NCBI GenBank assembly: GCA_949296775.1
Contig: CASFQA010000001.1
Location: forward strand, 248,001-312,000
Reading direction: 5' to 3'
Source of the DNA: an uncultured bacterium
Lineage (GTDB): Bacteria; Bacillota_I; Bacilli_A; RFN20; CAG-826
Length of the DNA: 64,000 nucleotides
Shown piece by piece: positions 42,680 through 49,534 of this stretch. Under the pieces are notes generated by a model, which saw only the letters and a list, made by a program, of their open reading frames with translations, was not told the DNA's origin and made no database searches. A program made the translations under genes and the position numbers. Each line of letters opens with the position of its first letter. Position 1 is the first letter of the stretch.

Positions 42680-45501
42680 CAGTCGTTGATGCCGATGAAG
42701 ATCGCCTCTTCCGGCTCGTTTCCTTTCTTCTTCAGCAATTGCCCGCCGACTTTCTTCTTCTTCTTTTTCGCCACCGGTTTGATCCGGATCTTCGCGAACA
42801 AGGACACCAGCCCCATCTCCAATAACGGATAGACGCAAAGGAGCAAGGCAAGGGCGAAGAAGATGCCGAGGAGGAAGTTAAGGTAAGGATAGGCGAAGCT
42901 CGTCGGCCCGAAGGCGAAGAAGATCAAGGCGACGTAGGCCAAGGATAAGGCGATCAGGAAGATCGAGCCGGCCTGCCGGGAGGCGGATTTATTGGCCGCA
43001 TCGCGGCGGATCTCGACGCTCGATAGGCTCTTATCGTGGTTGGATGAGGCGATCTCTTTCTCCGAGTGGCCTAAGAAGAGGAAGAGGAGATAGACGATCA
43101 AGGCCGAGCCAAGCGACCCTAAGGCCACCAGCGGAGTGACGCTCATGCGGGTGAAGACGAAGAAGGATAAAGAGATATAGGCCGTGGCGGAGGAAACGAC
43201 GATCGCCGCCAAGCCGCGGGATGGACGGTAACGGAGGATCAAATAGAGCCCGGCGACCGCGATGCCAAGCCCGAGTCCAAGCGAGAAGACGCCGATGTCG
43301 GGCTGGGAGACGGTCGGGATTATGGTGGCGAAGGAAACGGAGTAGAAGCTCTCTTCCGCCACGAGCTCGGAGGCGATGTAGGTCGAGACGGCGTCGTTGA
43401 GGCTTAGGTTCTGCGCCGCGCCCCAGACGAGGTTGCCCTCGGCGTCTTTCCCCTCGGCGAAAGAGACTTCGTAAGTGGCGTCGGCCCCGTTTTCCTCCAA
43501 TAGGGGGAAGTATTCATCGAGCCGAATTTCGTAATAATACCAATAATAAGTCCGGCCTTCCCCGGCGTCGGCGGATTCGTAAACCGCCTTCGGGGATTCC
43601 GAAAGATAGGCGTCGGTGACGATGTCGTCTAAGACCTGGTCGCCGATCTTGATGGCCGAGAGGAGATTGGGGTTGCCGTCGGCGTCCTCGCCCCGGATGG
43701 AGTCTAAGCCCGACAAGGGGGCGACGGTGATCGAATCGGCGGCGTCGCTGCGGACCTCGAGATGGAGGACGGTCGATTCCTCGCGGTAAGCGGCATCGTT
43801 GTAGATATTGCCGGAATTGGCGATCCCGAACCCAAGCATCGTGCCGATGCCGGCGAGGACGAAGAGAACCGACAAGGCGGTCACATACCATTTCCCTTTG
43901 CCGAAGTCATGGTTGGCGAAGGGACCGAAATAGGATTGCTTTTCCTCTTTCAAGACATCGGGGATCTTATTGGAATCGACGTGCAATTGCTTGGCGAAGG
44001 AGGACTGCATATAGGTGTCGGTGGATAAAAGCCAAGCGGCGATGCGGGTGAAGATAAGGTTGGCCAAGGTCGCGAAGAAGCCGCCGAAAACCAAGACGAT
44101 GCCGGCTTTCGAGGCCAAATCCCCGGCGAAGAAATAGACGAAGATGCCAAGGATGATCGAGACGATGCCGGCGTCGATGGTCGGCCAGAAGCTCTTTTTG
44201 CCGGCCTCTTGGTTGGCTTTCTTCAAGGTCCTTCCTTTATATAGCTCGTCTTTCAGCCGGGCGGAATAGAAGACCGACCCAAACAAGGACACCCCGGCCA
44301 CCAAGGCCAAGCCGATGAGGGCGGCGATGTTGAATTGGCTCCCGAAGGCCATGAAGGTGGCTAAGCTCGCGAAAACGGTCAAAGCCAAGGTGGAAAGATG
44401 AGCCAAAGCGAAGATCCGATCGAACAAAGCCAAGATGATGGCCAAGACGACGAAGCTGACCAAAACGCAGATAAGAGTCCGCCCGAAGGCCGGGGTGATG
44501 GCGTAATCGCCAAGGGTCACCAGCGACTCGACGGTGGCCGAGATCGGCTCGGAATAGGTATAAGTCAAACGGTAATCGCCATAAGAGGAGGCGTTGACCA
44601 TGTTCCGGAGGAAGACCGCGGCTTCATAAGCCTCTTTGGTCATCTCGGGATTGTAGTTGCCCTCGCTGATGGCCCCGGAAGCCGGGATCAGCTGCAGTTC
44701 GGGGTTTTCCTTATCCTCGTCGGAATCGGCGTACCAAACGGCGTTGTCCCCGACCGCCGACTCGACGGTCAGGATCCTAGAAGCGACGTTGGCATCGGTT
44801 TCCGTAAGCGAGTATTCATCGCCTTCCTGCCGATTGGCCCAAACGACCAAAAGGGTCGTCTCGCCGGCGACCGTCTCCCCGGTCTCCTCATCGGTCGTGT
44901 CTTCGGTCGTGTTGTCGACGCAGTATTCGATGAGGTTCAGGAAAGCCTCTTTGTATTCGTCGCCTTCCTGCAAGGGAACGACGACGACCGGGACTTTGTA
45001 TTGCCCCATGTCGATGTTCTCGATCCGGGCTTCCTGCCCATCGATCAGATCGTCGAGGACGTCGGCGTCCGGGTAATCGTCGTGGGTGGTGTCGGAGGCG
45101 CCGAGGGCGTAATCCCCGCCGGAGAAGGCGAGGTATTGCTGAAGGTAGCCGTATTGGGTTTCCGAATCATCGGCCGCCCGCAGCGAAACGGCGATGGTAT
45201 CGTAGCCTTCGACCCGCACCTCGTATTCGCTCATGCCCCAATTGTCGAGGCGGTGGCTCACTTCGTCGGAGAGATCCTCGATGACCGGGTTGCCGGAAGC
45301 GTCGAGGTCGGTCGAATCCAAGAAATCGGAGTAGTTGCCGTTTTGGCTCCCTTCGACGTAGTGGGCCGCTTTGAAATAAAGGGTCCGGCCGTCGGCATAG
45401 GCCAAATCGGGGTTCAGGTTTTCGATCACCGGGGCGGTGGCGGCTCCAACGCCGACGAGGGCGGCGGCGCAGAGGATGATGTAGGATATATATCGGCGCA
45501 T
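42679..45501 (-). CDS. secDF: Protein translocase subunit SecDF (fused)
   Basis: 940 aa combining SecD and SecF, which use proton motive force to pull exported proteins across the membrane. One N-terminal helix and a large extracytoplasmic domain (about 30-310) precede the first membrane bundle (about 330-500, with FNIAALIGLALVAGVSLFGS). A second single helix and external domain (about 545-700) follow, then the SecF bundle to about 920. The external SecD domain is rich in acidic residues and poorly conserved. It ends in a basic tail. Export capacity fits the many lipoproteins nearby. Confidence 0.9.
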   Translation of the reverse strand: MRRYISYIILCAAALVGVGAATAPVIENLNPDLAYADGRTLYFKAAHYVEGSQNGNYSDFLDSTDLDASGNPVIEDLSDEVSHRLDNWGMSEYEVRVEGYDTIAVSLRAADDSETQYGYLQQYLAFSGGDYALGASDTTHDDYPDADVLDDLIDGQEARIENIDMGQYKVPVVVVPLQEGDEYKEAFLNLIEYCVDNTTEDTTDEETGETVAGETTLLVVWANRQEGDEYSLTETDANVASRILTVESAVGDNAVWYADSDEDKENPELQLIPASGAISEGNYNPEMTKEAYEAAVFLRNMVNASSYGDYRLTYTYSEPISATVESLVTLGDYAITPAFGRTLICVLVSFVVLAIILALFDRIFALAHLSTLALTVFASLATFMAFGSQFNIAALIGLALVAGVSLFGSVFYSARLKDELYKGRTLKKANQEAGKKSFWPTIDAGIVSIILGIFVYFFAGDLASKAGIVLVFGGFFATLANLIFTRIAAWLLSTDTYMQSSFAKQLHVDSNKIPDVLKEEKQSYFGPFANHDFGKGKWYVTALSVLFVLAGIGTMLGFGIANSGNIYNDAAYREESTVLHLEVRSDAADSITVAPLSGLDSIRGEDADGNPNLLSAIKIGDQVLDDIVTDAYLSESPKAVYESADAGEGRTYYWYYYEIRLDEYFPLLEENGADATYEVSFAEGKDAEGNLVWGAAQNLSLNDAVSTYIASELVAEESFYSVSFATIIPTVSQPDIGVFSLGLGLGIAVAGLYLILRYRPSRGLAAIVVSSATAYISLSFFVFTRMSVTPLVALGSLGSALIVYLLFLFLGHSEKEIASSNHDKSLSSVEIRRDAANKSASRQAGSIFLIALSLAYVALIFFAFGPTSFAYPYLNFLLGIFFALALLLCVYPLLEMGLVSLFAKIRIKPVAKKKKKKVGGQLLKKKGNEPEEAIFIGIND

Positions 45502-45527
45502 GTCTTTTCCTTTCGATTCAGCGATGA

Positions 45528-45556
45528 ATTATAAATAATTCAATCTGACGAAGTAA
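45528..45556 (-). promoter_or_regulatory. Promoter of secDF-recJ-rel
   Basis: On the - strand TTACTT (45556-45551), a 17-bp spacer, TATAAT (45533-45528). The leader is about 20 nt and includes GAAAGGAAAAG. The -10 lies in a small inverted repeat AATTAT-TT-ATAATT. Confidence 0.75.
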
Positions 45557-45640
45557 AGCATACTATCGTCGCTACGCCCCATCAAGGACATTTTATCGGC
45601 GGTTCGTCGGGTAAAATAGCGATTAATCGTGGCTTTGGAC

Positions 45641-45734
45641 TCTAAGATAAAACGGGGTATCCCGATAAGCGGGGGAAACCCCGCCCAACGGAATGCAAAA
45701 GGCACTATCGGCGGAATCGCTTAGATTATCCCCG
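45641..45734. other. Structured intergenic element with pseudoknot potential, possible ncRNA
   Basis: A 94-bp block between ruvB and the secDF promoter. Arms on the + strand are TCTAAG (45641-45646) with CTTAGA (45720-45725), CGGGG (45653-45657) with CCCCG (45730-45734), CCGATA (45662-45667) with TATCGG (45706-45711), and inside that GCGGGG-GAAA-CCCCGC (45669-45684), a GNRA-capped hairpin. The first two helices interlock as an H-type pseudoknot. The strand is uncertain; the GAAA loop favours +. On the - strand the same block could act as ruvAB terminator. No known riboswitch class was recognised. The rest of 45557-45754 has no gene I can support. Confidence 0.45.
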
Positions 45735-45754
45735 CTAGGCTAATTTTCCTCGAA

Positions 45755-46759
45755 TCAAAACAGCAACGCCTGGTGGGTGATATGGAGGTGGGCATAGGCC
45801 TTCTCGGTCGCGACCCGGCCCCGAGGGGTCCGGTTGATGAGCCCCGACATAAGCAGATAGGGTTCGCAGACGTCCTCGAGGTTCGCCACTTCCTCGCCGA
45901 TCGAGGCGGCGATGGCCTCCAATCCGACCGGGCCGCCTTTGAAGCGCTCGATGATGGTCCGGAGGTATTTGACGTCGACTTCGTCTAAGCCGATGTCATC
46001 GATATGGAGGGCATCGAGCGCCTTATTGGCCTCGATTGCCCCGATCTCTTCCTTCCCCTCGACGGTCGCGTAGTCGCGGACCCGGCGGTAAAGCCGGTTG
46101 GCGATCCGCGGGGTTCCCCGGGAACGGGAAGCCAATAGCTTAGTCGCCTCCTCGTCGATCGGCATATTCAATACCTTGGAGGTCCGCTTGATGATGGAGG
46201 AGAGCTCGTCCGGGGAGTAGAAATCGATTTTCTCGGCGATCCCGAAACGGGCCCTTAAAGGGGCGGAGAGGCCGCCGCTTCGGGTGGTGGCCCCGACGAG
46301 GGTGAAAGGGGGGAGGGGCATCGAGATGACTTTGCTTCCCCCAGCCTGCCCGACGACGATCGAGAGGTTGAAATCCTCCATCGCCCCGTAAAGCACTTCC
46401 TCAACCGCCCGGGGAAGGCGGTGGATCTCGTCGATGAAGAGGACGTCGCCCGATTCGATTTCCGATAGTATGGCCGCCAAATCGCCGGGCCGTTCGATGG
46501 CTGGCCCATTAACCAGTTTGATCTTCCCGCCCATCTCGTTGGCGATGACGTAGGCCAAAGTCGTTTTCCCTAAGCCCGGCGGGCCGTAAAGCAAGGTATG
46601 GTCGAGCGTTTCCTTGCGGGCTTTGGCGGCCTTGATGAAAACCGAAAGCCGCTGCTTCAGCTCGCTTTGCCCGACGTATTCCTCCAGCCACTGGGGCCGG
46701 AGGTTCAATTCCGAGGATTCCTCGCCCTTTTCCTTATGCGGGTCATTGATCCGTCCCAT
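45755..46759 (-). CDS. ruvB: Holliday junction branch-migration helicase RuvB
   Basis: 334 aa. An AAA+ hexameric motor. It begins [19 protein letters not shown]; Walker A is [10 protein letters not shown], Walker B is [11 protein letters not shown], sensor 1 is near [11 protein letters not shown], and the arginine finger region is [16 protein letters not shown] winged-helix C-terminus ends in [15 protein letters not shown]. It is coupled to ruvA by an overlapping stop/start. No ruvC is expected in Bacillota. Confidence 0.97.
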   Translation of the reverse strand: MGRINDPHKEKGEESSELNLRPQWLEEYVGQSELKQRLSVFIKAAKARKETLDHTLLYGPPGLGKTTLAYVIANEMGGKIKLVNGPAIERPGDLAAILSEIESGDVLFIDEIHRLPRAVEEVLYGAMEDFNLSIVVGQAGGSKVISMPLPPFTLVGATTRSGGLSAPLRARFGIAEKIDFYSPDELSSIIKRTSKVLNMPIDEEATKLLASRSRGTPRIANRLYRRVRDYATVEGKEEIGAIEANKALDALHIDDIGLDEVDVKYLRTIIERFKGGPVGLEAIAASIGEEVANLEDVCEPYLLMSGLINRTPRGRVATEKAYAHLHITHQALLF

Positions 46760-47319
46760 TAACGTTTCCTCAATTTCTTCAAGGCCAACCGCAAGACCTC
46801 GCCCGAATCGAGCCCCGGCTCATTGATCGCGGATAAAGCGTCGTCGATCTCCTTCGATTTGAACCCCAAGCCCTTCAAGGCCGATTTGACGTCGTCATAG
46901 AGGGCGGAATCGGGCCCCGAGCCCCCGGTGACCAGTTTCCCTTGCAGGTCGAGGATGATCTGAGCGGCCGCCTTCGGCCCGATGCCGGGCAGTTTCTTCA
47001 AATAGGCGGTGTTGTTGGAGGAGATGGCCTTGAATAGATCCTCGGCGTTGGTTTGCGATAAGGCCGACAAAGCGGTCTTCGGGCCGATGCCTTTGACCGA
47101 AAGAAGCGACAGGAAAGCCTCTTTCTCGAGCTTGGAGGCGAAGCCGGTCAGGTAATGGTCGTCCTGGGTGATGACCTCATGGACATAAAGGAAGGCCTCT
47201 TGCCCGAGCTGGTATTCGCCTGGCCTAGCGACCAAAAGCTCAAAAGCGATGTCGCCTAGGCTCAAGGCGACCGAATTAGCCGAAACATCGACTATTTTGC
47301 CATTCAATGAATAAATCAT
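46759..47319 (-). CDS. ruvA: Holliday junction branch-migration protein RuvA
   Basis: 186 aa. An N-terminal OB domain ([19 protein letters not shown]), two helix-hairpin-helix motifs ([16 protein letters not shown] and [16 protein letters not shown]), and a short C-terminal RuvB-binding helical domain from about 140. It recognises four-way junctions. The length is slightly shorter than the usual 195-205. Its stop overlaps the ruvB start. Confidence 0.96.
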   Translation of the reverse strand: MIYSLNGKIVDVSANSVALSLGDIAFELLVARPGEYQLGQEAFLYVHEVITQDDHYLTGFASKLEKEAFLSLLSVKGIGPKTALSALSQTNAEDLFKAISSNNTAYLKKLPGIGPKAAAQIILDLQGKLVTGGSGPDSALYDDVKSALKGLGFKSKEIDDALSAINEPGLDSGEVLRLALKKLRKR

Positions 47320-47322
47320 AGG

Positions 47323-47421
47323 TCAAAGCAGGAAAGCCAGGAGGACGAAGAGGAACCCCAACCCCGCCCCCAATAAGGGCAAGGCCACGTCGCGAAACCC
47401 GTGCTTTCCGTCCATAGTCAT
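47323..47421 (-). CDS. Small single-pass membrane peptide (32 aa), unknown
   Basis: A short frame between obgE and ruvA that fills the gap: MTMDGKHGFRDV, then about 20 hydrophobic residues to the end (ALPLLGAGLGFLFVLLAFLL). AAAGGA stands 6 nt before the first ATG (47421), and the stop is 3 bp before the ruvA ATG. It would be a one-helix peptide with a short N-terminal cytoplasmic or external head. No homologue is recognised. The ribosome binding site, spacing and composition argue for a gene, but length alone makes it uncertain. Confidence 0.5.
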   Translation of the reverse strand: MTMDGKHGFRDVALPLLGAGLGFLFVLLAFLL

Positions 47422-47442
47422 ATTCTATCCTTTTCCGCGGGC

Positions 47443-48711
47443 TTAGGATACGTATTCGAAAGCGAACTCGCCGATCCGCACCTCGTCCCCGTCCTTCGCC
47501 CCTTTTTCCTTCAGCTCCTCGTCGACCCCGATCGAGGTGAGGTAGGAAAGCAGGCGGGACACCCCTTGGTCGGTCGAGAGGTTGATCAGGCTATAACGCT
47601 CCATCACCTTCTCGCCCTCGATGATGAATAGATGGTCGCTAGGATGGGTGATGACAAAGGGTTTCCGCTCGGTCTTGGTCGCGTCGTAAACCACTTCGTC
47701 TTCTTTCGAATAAAGCGGGTATTGCGGGGTTTTGCAGAGCAAATCGTAGGCTTTATAGAGCAATTCCTTCACCCCTTCCTCGGTATAGGCCGAAATAGCG
47801 ATCGAGGCGACCCCGGTCTTCAGGTCGAATTCCTTTTTCCGTTCTATCGCCCCTTCCTCATCCATTTTCGAGCAGACGATGAGCTCGGGCCGATCCTCGA
47901 GCCCGGCCCCGTATTCGGATAGCTCCTTCCGGATGGCCGAATAGGCTTCGAATGGGTCGCGCTCCCCATCCATCGAGACGAGGTGGACCAAAACCCGGCA
48001 CCGCTCGATGTGGCGCAGAAACGCGAACCCGAGCCCTTTGCCCTGGCTCGCCCCCTCGATAAGCCCCGGCATGTCCGCCACCACGAATTGGGCGGAACGG
48101 TCGGGCAAGGTCGCGACCCCGAGATTGGGGACTAGGGTGGTGAAGGGGTAATCGGCGGTTTCGGCGTTGGCCCGGGAAAGCAAGTTGAGCAAAGTGCTTT
48201 TCCCGACCGATGGGAAGCCGATCAGCCCGACGTCGGCCAATAGCTTCAATTCCAGGATGAGCCTTTTCCTTTCGCCGGGATGGCCGTTTTCGGCGATCCG
48301 AGGGATCCGGAGGCGGCTGGATTTGAAGCAGGCGTTGCCCCGTCCGCCCCGCCCTCCTTTGGCGGCCAGATACTCATCCCCGTCGTTGACTAAATCGGCG
48401 AGGGTCTTCCCGCTCGCCTCATCGATGATCATCGTCCCGCAGGGAACGTAGGCGTAGACATCGGGCTGGCTGGCCCCGAACCGGAGCTTCTTGTCGCCTT
48501 TGCCCCCGTCTTTGGCCTCGATGACCTTCGAATGGCGGTAGGATAAAAGGGTATTGACGGTTTTGTCGGCTTTGATGATGACCGAACCCCCTTTGCCCCC
48601 ATTGCCCCCATCCGGGCCGCCTTTGGGCATGTTCTTTTCCTGCAAAAAGGATATCGCCCCGTCCCCGCCTTTGCCGGAACGGACCTCGATTACCGCCCTA
48701 TCGATCAGCAT
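47443..48711 (-). CDS. obgE: GTPase Obg (CgtA)
   Basis: 422 aa. A glycine-rich N-terminal Obg fold (about 1-158, with GGKGGSVI and KGGRGGRGN), a G domain with GFPSVGKST, TTLVPNLG, DMPGLIEGA and a CSKMDEE-type G4 box (N replaced by S), and a C-terminal OCT domain (about 345-422). It is involved in 50S assembly and stress responses. Its start overlaps the glycosyltransferase end by 7 bp. Confidence 0.95.
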   Translation of the reverse strand: MLIDRAVIEVRSGKGGDGAISFLQEKNMPKGGPDGGNGGKGGSVIIKADKTVNTLLSYRHSKVIEAKDGGKGDKKLRFGASQPDVYAYVPCGTMIIDEASGKTLADLVNDGDEYLAAKGGRGGRGNACFKSSRLRIPRIAENGHPGERKRLILELKLLADVGLIGFPSVGKSTLLNLLSRANAETADYPFTTLVPNLGVATLPDRSAQFVVADMPGLIEGASQGKGLGFAFLRHIERCRVLVHLVSMDGERDPFEAYSAIRKELSEYGAGLEDRPELIVCSKMDEEGAIERKKEFDLKTGVASIAISAYTEEGVKELLYKAYDLLCKTPQYPLYSKEDEVVYDATKTERKPFVITHPSDHLFIIEGEKVMERYSLINLSTDQGVSRLLSYLTSIGVDEELKEKGAKDGDEVRIGEFAFEYVS

Positions 48712-49457
48712 AACCCCTCCTTCTCCTCCTCGCTCAGGAGGTAATTCCGTTTGTTTTTCTTAATCCGCCCCAGATCGGATGAGAACCGCTTGCTGGCCGA
48801 GGCGAAGGAAACCGAGGATTCCCGTTCGTTATTGAACCAGCGGACCGGGATCCTTTTTATCCGGAAGCCATTGAGGCAAAGGAAATAGCAATATTCGACG
48901 TCGAAGGCGAAACCGTCGATGATTTGCCGCTCGGCCATCTTCTTCGCGACTTTCGTCCGGAAGCATTTGAACCCGCATTGGGTGTCGTCGACCCCTTTGA
49001 GGCGAAAGCGCAGCTTGACCAAGGCCTTCGACCCGAAATGGCCTACCCGGCGGATGAAAGGGCGTTTGTTTTTGACCGATCCTTTCATGTCCCGATCGCC
49101 GATGAAGGCATCGTGATCCTTGATTATCGGCAGGATCGAGGAGAAGGCGCTTAAATCGGTCGCGAGGTCGGCGTCGAAGAAGAGGACGTAATCGGAATCG
49201 CTGTATTCGATGCCTCTTTTGACCGCCGCCCCCTTTGCCCCTTCGGCGGCGAAAGGCAGCATCTTCACCTGGGCCGGGAAGGCTTTTAGCCCTTCCTCCA
49301 AACCCGCTTGCTCCTGCTCGCTTGATCCATTGGGGACGATCAAGACGTCGTAGGTCAAATTGGGCAATGAATCGAAATACGGGAGGACCTTCTCCTTTAG
49401 GTTGGAAAGCAGGAGCGAGGTCTGGTTCTTGATGGGGATGATGACGGAAAGCTTCAT
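48705..49457 (-). CDS. Family 2 glycosyltransferase (dolichol-phosphate-glucosyltransferase-like)
   Basis: A 250-aa GT-A fold with no membrane segment. The nucleotide-sugar part starts KLSVIIPIKNQ; the metal motif is DADLATDLSAF around 95, and GFKCFRTKVAKKM and IDGFAFDVEYCYF match Alg5/ArnC-like polyprenyl-phosphate glycosyltransferases. It probably charges undecaprenyl phosphate with a hexose for surface glycans; donor and acceptor are guesses. The -10 box is 9 nt before the ATG and there is no ribosome binding site. Confidence 0.85.
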   Translation of the reverse strand: MKLSVIIPIKNQTSLLLSNLKEKVLPYFDSLPNLTYDVLIVPNGSSEQEQAGLEEGLKAFPAQVKMLPFAAEGAKGAAVKRGIEYSDSDYVLFFDADLATDLSAFSSILPIIKDHDAFIGDRDMKGSVKNKRPFIRRVGHFGSKALVKLRFRLKGVDDTQCGFKCFRTKVAKKMAERQIIDGFAFDVEYCYFLCLNGFRIKRIPVRWFNNERESSVSFASASKRFSSDLGRIKKNKRNYLLSEEEKEGLC

Positions 49458-49466
49458 AGCCCGGCC

Positions 49467-49472
49467 ATTATA
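49467..49472 (-). promoter_or_regulatory. -10 box of the glycosyltransferase-obgE unit, probably leaderless
   Basis: TATAAT on the - strand, 9 nt before the ATG at 49457. No good -35 hexamer is seen at 16-18 bp. Confidence 0.45.
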
Positions 49473-49496
49473 TCGCCTAGTCGGTGAAAAGTAGAG

Positions 49497-49529
49497 AAAA
49501 AGCCCGAGGAAGCGGATCCCCGGGCTTTT
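49497..49529 (-). terminator. Terminator of the starch operon
   Basis: On the - strand AAAAGCCCG (49529-49521) and CGGGCTTTTT (49506-49497) around 14 nt, 5 nt after the amylase stop, ending in a T-run. Confidence 0.85.
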
Positions 49530-49534
49530 GGAGG

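Noticed and set aside
45641-45734. HDV-like ribozyme or c-di-AMP riboswitch at the secDF element
   Set aside because: The helix order is superficially similar, but the segment between the closing arms is too short for the HDV P4 and catalytic joiner, and the conserved ydaO blocks are missing.
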